In this document: piece by piece, positions 7,612-17,059 of the stretch | Numbering within the stretch: the stretch's first letter is position 1 | How the letters are laid out: each line of letters begins with the position of its first letter | Origin: JANXXV01 sp038230275 | GTDB taxonomy: Bacteria > Acidobacteriota > Terriglobia > Bryobacterales > Bryobacteraceae | NCBI GenBank assembly: GCA_038230275.1 | Contig: JBBRNO010000004.1 | Span: forward strand, 1-64,000 | Direction of reading: 5' to 3' | Length of the DNA: 64,000 nucleotides | Translations under genes and position numbers: made by a program | Notes under the pieces: model-generated | Told to the model about the DNA's origin: nothing | The model's input: only the letters and a program-made list of their open reading frames with translations | Database searches by the model: none

Positions 7612-9611
7612 ACCACGCGGATATCGCAATACTCGCGCTAAAGGCGGCGAACTTATTCTTCCAGGGGCAGACCCGCCGGGTACGGCGCGCCATCCAAGAC
7701 GATTTTGGCGCAGTGCTGCCGATAGCGGTGAAGGAACTGGAGGCGGCGGAACAGCGGGAATTGGCCGTGCTGGCGGGGCTGGCACGGGCTAGCCCGAAAA
7801 GGCCGGCGCCGCCAAGAATGCTGGAGTTACTGCGGCGCGCGCTGGGAAAGTACGGCATGGGGGTTTGGGCCGATGCACTCTCCCCGCCAGTGGCGCCGCA
7901 AACTTCCGCGGAGCGGGTTAGAGATTGGCTGGCCCGGGTGACGGGACCCGGCCAGGATCAGCTGCTGGAGGCTGCGACGCAATTCGTGGTGAAGAAGGAA
8001 TCGGTTTCCGATGCGGATTTGCTGAAAGGTTCATTTGAAAGGTTTCTAAAGGAAAAGGATAAGGAGAAGACAATGGCGACATATATTGTGGATCCGCGAG
8101 GAATTCCCGCCGACTTCAAAGAGGCGCAATACCGAAGCGATCTATTGACAATCCTGAACGGGTCCTTCGGGTTGCCGGAGTTAGGCAACGAGGACACAAT
8201 CGCCTTCATCGAAGGCACCCTGCTGCTGGGAGAGTACTTCAGCGCAACCAGCTTCGGGTTTCGAGGCGCGATTGAAAATGCCTGGAAAGTAAGCCTCGGA
8301 ACTACGAAGCTGCAGACGAAGCTGGCTAACGGCACAACCGACAAACCGAACCGGGCGACCATCACGCTGGTGGCGGCCTCCATCTTGACCCTTCCGGGCC
8401 GCACCACCAGTACGAATGTAGCGTTTCAGGAGTTGGCATCGGTTTCACAATTCGTAATCGACAATGCGGCAATAGTGCCGGTGGACCACCCGAATTTCAG
8501 CACACAAGTGCGAATCGGCCTGGACAAGTACGTAGAAGCGCAACCACCCAGCAATTCATTCTTTTTGGAGCCGCTCACCGGCGATGGCGCAAGCGACACG
8601 GAAGTGGAGCCACCGAACGTGGAAGCGGTGGGATTGATCTACACCGCGCTGCAGTTGGAGAAGATGCAGCTATTCCACGTGGTGGATCGTGTGACCGAGC
8701 TGTTTAAAAACGCGCTGTTACCCATCCCCTTCGACGTGAGCGGGAAGGCCTTGGACGACTATTACTACAACAGCATGTATCGATTGAATGTGTCCTCGCG
8801 CAACATGGTGTACGGGCGTGTCCTGGGAAATCCCGGCGGCGACGTTTCCAAGGAAGTGCAGCCGAATCGTGAATTCAATAATCTGCTGTTACGCTTTGTT
8901 TCAAGTCTGTCCGAATACGACCGGCAGCGGCGCTTGGGCGACATCTTCAACGACAGGCGTCCCGCGCTGAGCACCACCGGCGAGCAGGTTCGCAAAGCGG
9001 GGCGCGATCTGGCCGCCAATGTTTCACTCTATGGTTGGGCTGGGACGCAGGCTGACGCACACCGGCTGAAAGAGCACATCAAGACAGCATTCGCCATCTT
9101 GAAAATGCCCCAGATTCAGAAGGCTTATGGCGTTTCAAATCCCTATCAATTGATTGAGCGCGTGTCAGCCAATGAATTTGGACAATCGCCGAACATCGTT
9201 AAATGGAGAACCATGGCCGAGGCTGGCACGGCACTGCTGAACCTGATTTCAAAGTATGCAGGCGTGTGGAGCATCAACTCGGGCAAGTCGCTGTTTCCAG
9301 AACCGGATCTACTATCGACGAGCCGTGTGACAGTCAGCGACATTCCCGCCACTGATCGCGATGTTTTCCTGCTGCAGGCAACGAACTGGCTCGCGGTTCA
9401 GGGTGTTGGCACGGATCAGGTCAACAGAATGTCGGAACCGTCCGACACCTCGTATTCGCCGAGTCTTCCTGCCTTCGGAGCGGTCTCCAACAAGAACGGC
9501 ACAAACGGGGCCAGTCCCGATGTGATGGACAAGCTGCGGCAAATGGTGGCATCCGGCAGCGCGCCATCCATCGATCAACTCAAGGATATGATTCCGGCCT
9601 TCAAGGCTTAG
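7608..9611 (+). CDS. Large hypothetical protein, 667 aa
   Basis: Coupled to the protease gene by an ATGA overlap, with an AGGGAGC ribosome site. The N-terminus (AILALKAANLFFQG) and an Arg/Glu-rich stretch look helical. A charged junction near residue 150 (KEKDKEKTMATYIVDPRGIP) separates this from a long region with TFGFRGAIEN-like and VEAVGLIYTALQL segments. The last 60 residues are polar and probably disordered. No motif for an enzyme, membrane helix or signal peptide was seen, and I do not recognise the family. Size and position fit a structural component of whatever the operon builds. Confidence 0.6.
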   Translation: MNHADIAILALKAANLFFQGQTRRVRRAIQDDFGAVLPIAVKELEAAEQRELAVLAGLARASPKRPAPPRMLELLRRALGKYGMGVWADALSPPVAPQTSAERVRDWLARVTGPGQDQLLEAATQFVVKKESVSDADLLKGSFERFLKEKDKEKTMATYIVDPRGIPADFKEAQYRSDLLTILNGSFGLPELGNEDTIAFIEGTLLLGEYFSATSFGFRGAIENAWKVSLGTTKLQTKLANGTTDKPNRATITLVAASILTLPGRTTSTNVAFQELASVSQFVIDNAAIVPVDHPNFSTQVRIGLDKYVEAQPPSNSFFLEPLTGDGASDTEVEPPNVEAVGLIYTALQLEKMQLFHVVDRVTELFKNALLPIPFDVSGKALDDYYYNSMYRLNVSSRNMVYGRVLGNPGGDVSKEVQPNREFNNLLLRFVSSLSEYDRQRRLGDIFNDRRPALSTTGEQVRKAGRDLAANVSLYGWAGTQADAHRLKEHIKTAFAILKMPQIQKAYGVSNPYQLIERVSANEFGQSPNIVKWRTMAEAGTALLNLISKYAGVWSINSGKSLFPEPDLLSTSRVTVSDIPATDRDVFLLQATNWLAVQGVGTDQVNRMSEPSDTSYSPSLPAFGAVSNKNGTNGASPDVMDKLRQMVASGSAPSIDQLKDMIPAFKA

Positions 9612-9630
9612 CACTGACACGGAGACGGAC

Positions 9631-10737
9631 ATGAGACCTATAACCGCAGCCGCAAAGGCCAGAGAGCTTCTCCAGCAGGCCGCGCGCAGTTTGGGCAGCG
9701 CTAACCCGATGGAGGACGTGGGCGAAGTGTTGGATCAGTCGCTTGCGTTCCCGCTGGGAGAGCGCTACCACGCAGGCGATCCGCTGGCGCCGAGTTTTTC
9801 AGAAACGACACCGGAGAATCTGTCATTTGTGATCGGTGCCGACGGAAGGAATGTGACGCCGCCGGATCGCATTGAGAGTGCCACGCAGGCGATGCAACAA
9901 ATCGTCGAGAAGCGTTTCGGCACGCAGGCGCTGCGCTGGCTGGACGACAAAGTGGACGGCATGAAGAGCGGGGGCTACCAGCGGGGGGCCTCCTATGGCG
10001 CGCAGTTTGGCAGCAGCTTCGACCGCAACGGAGTGACTGAATCGTTCGTGCAGTACGAGTGGGGTCCGATGCTGATGGACTCGCTGCCGGCGCCGCTATT
10101 CCGCATCGCCCGGATTGCGCTGGAGACGCTGCCGGGGCTGCGGCCTTCGTTGAGCACGGTGCGCTGCGGCAGGTCCAGCGGCAGTCAGCAAATCACTTTC
10201 GAAATTGAGCGCGCTCTGCCGTTGGCGAATCTTCAACCGTTGATGGACCGGTTAGGTCTGGGCCATCGCCACGGGGGGCTGATGAGCGCGGCGGCCTTTA
10301 TTCTCGGGGCGCGCTTTACGCTGCCGCCCGATACGGCGTCACTGACGTTGCGGCCGGCACGGGCGGGCGTCGAGTTTCGGCTGGACGTGAACCTGGATGC
10401 GCTGCCGGATCCGCCGGCGCAATTGATGGCGCTAATGCGGCTCCAGATGACCGAGCGGCCGAAGAGCATTCAGGGGCTGGACCGATGGTTGATGGCGTTG
10501 ACTCCGGACGGTTATCCGGGGCCGGGCACAGTGTCTGTGTTGTCGGTATGGGTACGGCCGGACTTGCCGGCCCGGATAGCGCTTTATCTACGTCCGGCAG
10601 CGTTCGACAGTTCCCTGCAGCGGCCCGCTCAACCGCCGCAACCAGCTGTAAGGCAAGCGCCGGCGCCGTCGATTTCAAGCGGCCTTGCGGATGATTCGGA
10701 AATGGCACCGTCAGCGTGGGCGCCATACAGCGCATAA
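9631..10737 (+). CDS. Hypothetical protein, 368 aa
   Basis: Starts 20 bases after the preceding gene with a GGAGA ribosome site. It is probably an alpha/beta protein, with segments such as LDQSLAFPLGERYH, QYEWGPMLMDSLPAPLF and VSVLSVWVRPDLPARIALYL, and a Pro-rich tail. The strand-rich C-terminal half loosely recalls ABBA-type prenyltransferases, but no diagnostic residues could be assigned and I do not call it one. No signal peptide. Confidence 0.6.
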   Translation: MRPITAAAKARELLQQAARSLGSANPMEDVGEVLDQSLAFPLGERYHAGDPLAPSFSETTPENLSFVIGADGRNVTPPDRIESATQAMQQIVEKRFGTQALRWLDDKVDGMKSGGYQRGASYGAQFGSSFDRNGVTESFVQYEWGPMLMDSLPAPLFRIARIALETLPGLRPSLSTVRCGRSSGSQQITFEIERALPLANLQPLMDRLGLGHRHGGLMSAAAFILGARFTLPPDTASLTLRPARAGVEFRLDVNLDALPDPPAQLMALMRLQMTERPKSIQGLDRWLMALTPDGYPGPGTVSVLSVWVRPDLPARIALYLRPAAFDSSLQRPAQPPQPAVRQAPAPSISSGLADDSEMAPSAWAPYSA

Positions 10738-10749
10738 GGAGAACGGGTT

Positions 10750-12096
10750 ATGGACGAGAGGCTGCGAAGATCGGAAATCCTCGATATGATCCGGCGCGGT
10801 GTGAAGGAACGTCTGGTTCAGAATCAGGCGTTCAATGCACTGCCGACCGACCAACGCGCCTCTATTGCGCACGATACGGTGAAAGCGCTTCACTATATAG
10901 TCGGTGGCGAAGACGGCGAATCGCGGCCGGCGTCGATGACGCTCGGCGGCAATAATCTGGGGTTCGCGCCGTCGGCCGCGCTCGCCGGGGCCTCCGCGCC
11001 CGCCCCGGGCGGCGGATCTTCCGGTCCGCCGAAGCCGAACTCCGGAACACAGCCACCTCGCCGCCAACAGCGGTCCGGGTTCGGAGAGGCGGCCAGAGAA
11101 GGCGGGCAGGTATTCACCGATACCATAGCCGACGTGAATTTTCCTCAGTTTGTCGGCGGACTGATCGACGGCGTTTTCAATTCAATCGTCACCACTTCTA
11201 TCAAGCAGATGGAGGCGTACGCGGAGATGGTTAAGAACGTTGCCAAGTCGGTCGACCAGTACATGAAGGACAACGTTTCGCAGAATAATGCACGCGACTA
11301 CCTGGCGGATAAATATCCAGAGCACCTTCAGGTGGATATCAGCGGCGACAAGCCAACGCTGAAACCGAAGGAGGGGTACGACGAGAACAACATGCCGGAT
11401 TTCTTCTCGGACCTGGGGTTGAAATCTCCCGTTACCTCGCTGGACGAAGATAACGTCGAAGAAAAGCTGGTGCCTGCCGCACGGCGGCGCATCGCAATGG
11501 ACCGGCAGCAACTGCTGGCCACGATGGTGATGATGGGCGTCAACCGGCTGGTAGTCACTAACGGGACTATCGAAGCGAGTTGCATGTTCGAACTGGACAC
11601 AAAGGACGCGCGCATCCGAAATGCCACTCGTACAACCACGGCGGACTTCGGTAGCACCAACACCCGTGAATCGGGTGGCGAGGGCGGTAATAGTAACTCG
11701 TCCAAGGACGACATGAAGTGGGACACGGACCACTATCTGACATCCGGCAGCCGAAATTCGTCTCACGATGACCATGCCACTTGGTATAGCAAGGGCGCTC
11801 ATACCGACACGGCCAAGTTCGTGATGTCCACGACAAATACTTCGTCCGACGAAGAGACACTTAAGCTGCACGCGCAATTGACAGGAAAAGTAAAGGTGAA
11901 CTTCAAGAGCGACTACTTCCCGATGGAGAAGATGGTCGACGTGTTGCAGATTAATCAAATAAAGGATAAGACGGCCGCTGGGGCGCGGGCGCCGGTACAA
12001 GCCTTGCCGCCTCCGCCACCTCCGCCAATGCCGGCCATGCCCGCGCTTCCAGGGGCTCCAGCGCCGGTTGCCCAGCCTCTGCCGGGACGTACGTAA
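10750..12096 (+). CDS. Paralogue 2 of the five-member family
   Basis: A 448-residue protein with ribosome site AAGGAG. It has the helical N-terminus (VQNQAFNALPTDQRASIAHD), a disordered Pro/Gly linker and the family core (FPQFVGGLIDGVFNSIV, IKQMEAYAEMVKNV, YMKDNV..NNARDYLA). LVPAARRRIAMDRQQLLATM and MGVNRLVVTNGTIEAS follow. A polar Ser/Asp/His insert lies before the conserved end (LTGKVKVNFKSDYFPMEKM), and the tail is Pro-rich. It is very close to the next gene and the two form a subgroup (recent tandem duplication). Function unknown. Confidence 0.65.
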   Translation: MDERLRRSEILDMIRRGVKERLVQNQAFNALPTDQRASIAHDTVKALHYIVGGEDGESRPASMTLGGNNLGFAPSAALAGASAPAPGGGSSGPPKPNSGTQPPRRQQRSGFGEAAREGGQVFTDTIADVNFPQFVGGLIDGVFNSIVTTSIKQMEAYAEMVKNVAKSVDQYMKDNVSQNNARDYLADKYPEHLQVDISGDKPTLKPKEGYDENNMPDFFSDLGLKSPVTSLDEDNVEEKLVPAARRRIAMDRQQLLATMVMMGVNRLVVTNGTIEASCMFELDTKDARIRNATRTTTADFGSTNTRESGGEGGNSNSSKDDMKWDTDHYLTSGSRNSSHDDHATWYSKGAHTDTAKFVMSTTNTSSDEETLKLHAQLTGKVKVNFKSDYFPMEKMVDVLQINQIKDKTAAGARAPVQALPPPPPPPMPAMPALPGAPAPVAQPLPGRT

Positions 12097-12108
12097 AAGG
12101 ATCGTGCG

Positions 12109-13326
12109 ATGAGTTCCAGCCTGCAAGATTCGGAAGTCCTATCACTCGTCCGGCAACTGGTGAAAAGCCGGCTGCTTGGCAACGAGAGCTTCAAAAAGAT
12201 GCCGCTGGAGAAGCGCCTGGCCATCGCGCACGATACCGTCAACGCGATTCACTATATCGTCGGCGGAGCGACGGGAGATTCGCGGCCGGATTCGGTGAAG
12301 TTTGTGGGGGACACCCCCATCACGCGGGAACTCGCCAAACCGATTCTGCCAGAAGGCGAGACCGCGGGCCAGCGATTTGCCGAATCTGGCGCGATTGCGG
12401 CGCGCCAGGGAGCGGAAGCCTTCACCGACATAGTGCAGCGCGTCAATTTTCCAAAGTTTGTGTCGGGACTGGTGGATGGGGTGTTCAATGCGATTGTGAC
12501 TTCCTCCATCAAGCAGATGGAGGCGTATGCCGAGCTGGTCTCCAACGTATCCAAATCCGTTGACCAGTACATGAAAGACAATGTTTCCGATAACAACGCA
12601 CGCGACTATCTGGCTGACCGCTATCCCGGACACCTGGAAGTGGACATCTCCGGCGACAAACCGAAATTAAAACCGCGCGAAGGCATGGATGAAAACAACA
12701 TGCCGGACTTCCAGTCCGATCTTGGGTTGAAGGAACCGGTGCAGTCGCTGGATAAGAGTTCGGTGGAGGAACAATTGGTGCCGGGCGCCCGGCGGCGCAT
12801 CGCCATGGACCGCCAGCAACTGCTGGCCACCATGGTGATGATGGGAGTGAACCGGCTGGTTGTGACCAATGGAACCATCGAAGCCAGCTGCATGTTCGAA
12901 CTGGATACGAAAGACGAGGTGAAGCGCAAGATGAAGCAAAAGCGCACCTCCGACTTTAGCAGTTTGCGCGAAGGCGAATATGGCGGGGAAGGCAGTTCCA
13001 GCCGCTCCGGTTCGGGATTCCTCGGCTTAGGCGACGACCATGAAGACAAATCGTCCTGGTACAACAAGAACAACTATAAAGACACCTCCAACTTCAACGT
13101 CACCACCACCCGGTCCGATGATTCGACCGCCAAAGTGGAAATGCACGCCAAGCTCAGCGGAAAGGTCAACATCAACTTCAAGAGCGACTATTTTCCGATG
13201 GAGAAGATGGTGGACGTGATGCAAATTAACCAGATCCGCGGCAAGACCCCGACGGCCGCGCAACCCGCGCCAGGACAGCCGGGAGCGTTGCCGGCACCCG
13301 CGCCCGCCGCGGCGCCGGGGCGATAA
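12109..13326 (+). CDS. Paralogue 3 of the five-member family
   Basis: Starts 13 bases after paralogue 2 with an AAAGGA ribosome site. Long stretches match paralogue 2 almost exactly, for example RRRIAMDRQQLLATMVMMG and NRLVVTNGTIEASCMFEL. The linker and the polar insert (GEYGGEGSSSRSGSG) have diverged. It ends with the shared FKSDYFPMEKMVDVMQINQI and an Ala/Pro tail. Keeping two near copies next to each other suggests hetero-oligomers or variable exposed loops on a shared scaffold (inference). Confidence 0.65.
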   Translation: MSSSLQDSEVLSLVRQLVKSRLLGNESFKKMPLEKRLAIAHDTVNAIHYIVGGATGDSRPDSVKFVGDTPITRELAKPILPEGETAGQRFAESGAIAARQGAEAFTDIVQRVNFPKFVSGLVDGVFNAIVTSSIKQMEAYAELVSNVSKSVDQYMKDNVSDNNARDYLADRYPGHLEVDISGDKPKLKPREGMDENNMPDFQSDLGLKEPVQSLDKSSVEEQLVPGARRRIAMDRQQLLATMVMMGVNRLVVTNGTIEASCMFELDTKDEVKRKMKQKRTSDFSSLREGEYGGEGSSSRSGSGFLGLGDDHEDKSSWYNKNNYKDTSNFNVTTTRSDDSTAKVEMHAKLSGKVNINFKSDYFPMEKMVDVMQINQIRGKTPTAAQPAPGQPGALPAPAPAAAPGR

Positions 13327-13337
13327 CGGAGGCGGCG

Positions 13338-14246
13338 ATGGAAGCCAACCAACCGCGTTTCAGATTTCCGGAATCCCTGGCGTTAGCCGATGCCTGCCTG
13401 CGCGGACTGACGCAAACGCTGGGTCTGGTGGACAACGATCCGTTGCAGCTTCCTCCGCTGCTGACACCGGGCCGGGAACCGGCGTTGCCGGTGCAAGCCT
13501 TGCGGACCATGGCGGCTATGTATCTGCAATCGGAGCTGGAGCAGGCGTGGGTGATCGCCCTGGTGGAAATAATCGTCGAAGCGCGGATGCGGCTGGATAT
13601 TACCAGCACGGTTACCATGCGCGGCTTGGAAGACTTCGCCCTGCACGCGCGCGAATTCTACACTCGCAGTCAGCGGGAGGCTGTTTTCGCACGCCTGTTT
13701 GGCACTGGCGGCGGCGCCACCACGGATCGGGGTACTGGCGTGAACAACGACTTCCAGCAGGTGTTCGCCGCCTTCTGCAACGCGCTGGCCAGTCACGGCG
13801 TGAACCTGTCGTATGGGCGAACTTTGGGTCCCGCGGCCGAGGCACCGCTGCGGCAGGCGGCAATTGCCGTCATCTTCAATCTGGCGCCTCGGCAATTTGG
13901 AAATACGCTGGTGGCTGGCCGGGCGATTGGCGACCAGTTGCATCGCGCCGTGGACATCCTGAGCGACACCGGCATTCAGACAACCTTCCAGGGCCAAGGC
14001 ATGTGGGATACGATCCGCAAGATTCTAGGCCAGCGGACACCCGACCTGGGACGGCTGATTACGCGCGGCCAGTCTGGCCTGCGCCTGCTGAACTGGCTGG
14101 CCGGCGTACTGGACAATTTGAACGACTCGCGCGTTTCGCGTCCGCTGTTGACGGCGCGCGATCCGGTATTCACGTGGGCGGCGCAATGGCTGCAGGCCAC
14201 GGGGTTGACGGCGCCCGCCGCTGATGTCTCCGGGAGGGTGGCCTGA
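13338..14246 (+). CDS. Hypothetical helical protein, 302 aa
   Basis: Start preceded by GGAGG. The sequence looks largely alpha-helical (MAAMYLQSELEQAWVIALVE, EDFALHAREFYTRSQREAVF) with a second helical half ending in LLNWLAGVLDNLND. No family, catalytic motif, signal peptide or clear membrane helix recognised. It separates the two subgroups of the paralogous family, and the next gene begins directly after its stop. Confidence 0.6.
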   Translation: MEANQPRFRFPESLALADACLRGLTQTLGLVDNDPLQLPPLLTPGREPALPVQALRTMAAMYLQSELEQAWVIALVEIIVEARMRLDITSTVTMRGLEDFALHAREFYTRSQREAVFARLFGTGGGATTDRGTGVNNDFQQVFAAFCNALASHGVNLSYGRTLGPAAEAPLRQAAIAVIFNLAPRQFGNTLVAGRAIGDQLHRAVDILSDTGIQTTFQGQGMWDTIRKILGQRTPDLGRLITRGQSGLRLLNWLAGVLDNLNDSRVSRPLLTARDPVFTWAAQWLQATGLTAPAADVSGRVA

Positions 14247-15806
14247 TTGCCAAGCAGTGCCACAGCCACGCTTGCCGTTCCCGCGCCGCTCGAGGGGCCG
14301 TTCAATACGCCACCCTCTGCGCATGCGCTGGAGCCAGTGCCGGCGACGGTGAATCTGGTGAAAAGCCAGGTGGAGGCGATGCTGCTATCCAGTCCTTCGT
14401 ACCACGAATTGTCTGAGAAGCAGCGAAGCGAAATGTCGGACAATCTGGTCAAGATTGGCTCATACGCAGCCGAATGCATGCGCGACATGTGCTGGCAATC
14501 GGCGAAGCTGGGTCAGACACCGGTGGTGCGGAAGCGGGAATCCATCTCCGGCCCGCTGGCACAGGCGCAAACGTCGAACTTCCAACCGTCGGCGGCGAAT
14601 CAGATCGGCCGCGTGACGCAGGAAACGCTCAAGGCGGTGGCATTCCCGACGTTCGTCGCCGACCTGATTCGCGGCACCTTCAACGCCATCGTCCAGACGT
14701 CAATCCAACAGATGGAGGCATTCTCCCAAATGTTGACCAACGTTACCAAGACGGTGGATCAGTTCATGGAAGAACACATCTCCGATAAGCAGGCGCGCGA
14801 CTGGCTGCAGCAGCGCTATCCGGAATACATCAGGGTACATGAGGGCAAGGCGATTCCTGTCGACGGAGCGGAGGCTAAATCGCCGCCCAACTTCCAGGCG
14901 GATTTGAAGCTTTCGTCCGGCGTGAGTCTGGATGAAAGCGGCATTGAAGAAACGCTGGTACCCGCCGCACGCCGCACGCTGGCCGAAAGCCGGCTGCAAA
15001 TGCTCTCCACTCTGGTGCTGATGGGTGTCAACCGGATCGTCATCACCGGTGGCAAGATTCGCGCCACCATGGGTTTCCACATCGACACCAGAGACCGCGC
15101 GCACGAGGAGCATGCAACGGATCTTGACACGCGCGCGGCGGCCGCCGGCAGCTTCGGATTCGGGCCATGGTCGGTGTCTGCCTCCATGTCGGTGAGCTAC
15201 GTCAGTAGCACGCGAAGCGGCAGCGATTCCGAAATCAACGTCGAAACCGACCTGACCGGTGAAGTGGAACTGCAATTCAAGAGCGACTATTTTCCGGTGG
15301 AGCGATTCGCCACCAAGGGCATGCTTGGATCGATCCAGAACAATACCGCCGTGCCGGAGGCGAACGCGCCGATGACATCGAATCCACTGGGAAGCGGAGT
15401 GCCCGCGCCGGGTGGCGACGTACCTCGATTCACTTCTCCGCGCACCAAGCGCAGCGATCCACCGGAGTCTAAGCTGCCACCGATTGGAAGCGCCTTGCCG
15501 CCGGCCAAAGTGCCGGTGGAGCCCGCCGCTCCGGTAGTGAAAAAGAATGAGGATCCCACTCCCCCTCCGGCAGCGGAAGGCGGCGATGCACCGGCGGCAA
15601 CCCCACCTGTCGACGGAGCGAAGGCTGGCGAAGGCGATAAGAAAGATGCTCCAGCCGCGGATGCTCCGGCCGATCCGGCGGCGGCTAAGAAAGCGGGCGC
15701 GAAGAAGGCAGGCGCTGGGAAATTCGGCACGGGGAAAACAATGTCGACACCGTTAGAGGGTGACCCGCCAGGCACCACGTCGTCATTTTGGAGCACATTG
15801 CGATGA
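14247..15806 (+). CDS. Paralogue 4 of the five-member family (TTG start)
   Basis: Begins at TTG immediately after the preceding stop codon, with GGGAGGG about 8 bases upstream. The core is clear: SSPSYHELSEKQRSEM, FPTFVADLIRGTFNAIV, IQQMEAFSQMLTNV, LVPAARRTLAESRLQML, LMGVNRIVITGGKIRA and DLTGEVELQFKSDYFPVERF. From about residue 360 it carries the longest tail of the family, a Pro-rich stretch turning into Ala/Lys-rich sequence (AAAKKAGAKKAGAGK). The basic end contrasts with the acidic linker of the lysozyme-like protein, so the two may bind by charge (inference). Confidence 0.65.
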   Translation: MPSSATATLAVPAPLEGPFNTPPSAHALEPVPATVNLVKSQVEAMLLSSPSYHELSEKQRSEMSDNLVKIGSYAAECMRDMCWQSAKLGQTPVVRKRESISGPLAQAQTSNFQPSAANQIGRVTQETLKAVAFPTFVADLIRGTFNAIVQTSIQQMEAFSQMLTNVTKTVDQFMEEHISDKQARDWLQQRYPEYIRVHEGKAIPVDGAEAKSPPNFQADLKLSSGVSLDESGIEETLVPAARRTLAESRLQMLSTLVLMGVNRIVITGGKIRATMGFHIDTRDRAHEEHATDLDTRAAAAGSFGFGPWSVSASMSVSYVSSTRSGSDSEINVETDLTGEVELQFKSDYFPVERFATKGMLGSIQNNTAVPEANAPMTSNPLGSGVPAPGGDVPRFTSPRTKRSDPPESKLPPIGSALPPAKVPVEPAAPVVKKNEDPTPPPAAEGGDAPAATPPVDGAKAGEGDKKDAPAADAPADPAAAKKAGAKKAGAGKFGTGKTMSTPLEGDPPGTTSSFWSTLR

Positions 15807-17047
15807 ATAATCCACTCCGAGACGCTATCTATCCGGCGTTGCCCGGGCCTTTCGACCCAGCGCCGTCTCCGCAGGGGATCCGCCTCAGTCATGCGGTCTC
15901 AAAGCTGGCCGAAACGCAGGCGAGGGCTCTGCTGGAATCCAGTCCGGCCTTCTATGAGCTGCCGCTGGACCGACAAGCGTCAATGCGGCGGGATCTGGAA
16001 AAGATTGCCGGCTATACGGCCGCACTCATTCAGGACGAATGGGCCGGCTCCCGGCGGCTTGGCCAAACGCCCGTCTTACGCGAACAGACTACAGTGACAG
16101 GCCCGGTGGCCACGGCCGCGGATGCCGCACCCGTCAAAGAGTTCGCGCGAAGCAAGGGACCGGCCGCGGACGAATTCAGCCCGCGCGCCGCCAGCCAGGT
16201 TGCGAAGGTGACCCGCGATACGTTGAATGCCATCGCCTTCCCTACCTTTGTAGCGGATCTCATCAAAGGCACATTTCAAGCAATTGTCAACGCCTCCATT
16301 CAACAAATGGAAGCTTATGGAAACCTGCTGTCGAACGTCGCCAAAACGGTGGATCAGTTTATGGGCGACAACATCTCCGACAACAACGCGCGGGACTATC
16401 TGGCACAGAGCTATCCCTCCCACTTTAAGGTTGAGACGAACGAGGAAGGAGCGAAGGTGCGTGTTCGCGACAACGCGGACGAGAAGGCAAAGCCCGACTT
16501 CAAGGGGCACTTCGGCCTGAATGAAGACGTTGATCTGAGCGATGAGACGGCCGAAGAAAAGCTGGTACCAGCGGCGCGCCGCTACATGGCCAAGAGCCGA
16601 CATCAGATGCTCTCCACCATGATTTTGATGGGCATCAACAGAATTGTGATCACCAGCGGACGCATCAACGCAAAGATGGGTTTTCGAATTGACTCCAGGG
16701 ATCACGGCTCGGCGCAAAGCGCGAGCCAATTCGATTTCAAGAATGAGACCACCGCCAGCGCGGGAGGCGGGCTGTCCAGCATCTTTGGCGGCCCCAGCTT
16801 CGAGACGAAGAATACCGTCGCCTATGTCAGTTCCACGAAGAAAGACAGTACCGACGAACTGGATGTACACGCTGACCTTACGGGGGAAGTGGATTTGAAA
16901 TTCAAGAGCGATTACTTCCCGATGGAACGATTCGCCAATCCGCAGTTGATGACGCTCATTCAGGGCAACACGCCCAATCCCAGCGCGAATACCCCGACGC
17001 AAGGCGGACCCGAGCCGAAACAGAGCGCCCCTGCGCCGACTACCTGA
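15803..17047 (+). CDS. Paralogue 5 of the five-member family
   Basis: The start at 15803 overlaps the previous stop (ATGA) and has GGAG 9 bases upstream. It is preferred over the in-frame TTG at 15788. It shares SSPAFYELPLDRQASM, FPTFVADLIKGTFQAIV, IQQMEAYGNLLSNV, LVPAARRYMAKSRHQML, GINRIVITSGRINAK and DLTGEVDLKFKSDYFPMERF with paralogue 4. The tail is short and rich in Pro, Asn and Gln. It is the last copy before the block of wall hydrolases. Confidence 0.65.
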   Translation: MNNPLRDAIYPALPGPFDPAPSPQGIRLSHAVSKLAETQARALLESSPAFYELPLDRQASMRRDLEKIAGYTAALIQDEWAGSRRLGQTPVLREQTTVTGPVATAADAAPVKEFARSKGPAADEFSPRAASQVAKVTRDTLNAIAFPTFVADLIKGTFQAIVNASIQQMEAYGNLLSNVAKTVDQFMGDNISDNNARDYLAQSYPSHFKVETNEEGAKVRVRDNADEKAKPDFKGHFGLNEDVDLSDETAEEKLVPAARRYMAKSRHQMLSTMILMGINRIVITSGRINAKMGFRIDSRDHGSAQSASQFDFKNETTASAGGGLSSIFGGPSFETKNTVAYVSSTKKDSTDELDVHADLTGEVDLKFKSDYFPMERFANPQLMTLIQGNTPNPSANTPTQGGPEPKQSAPAPTT

Positions 17048-17059
17048 GGAGGAAAAGTC

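Noticed and set aside
9631..10737. Prenyltransferase (ABBA fold) for the 368-residue protein
   Set aside because: Only a loose impression from the strand-rich C-terminal half. No diagnostic substrate-binding residues could be placed.
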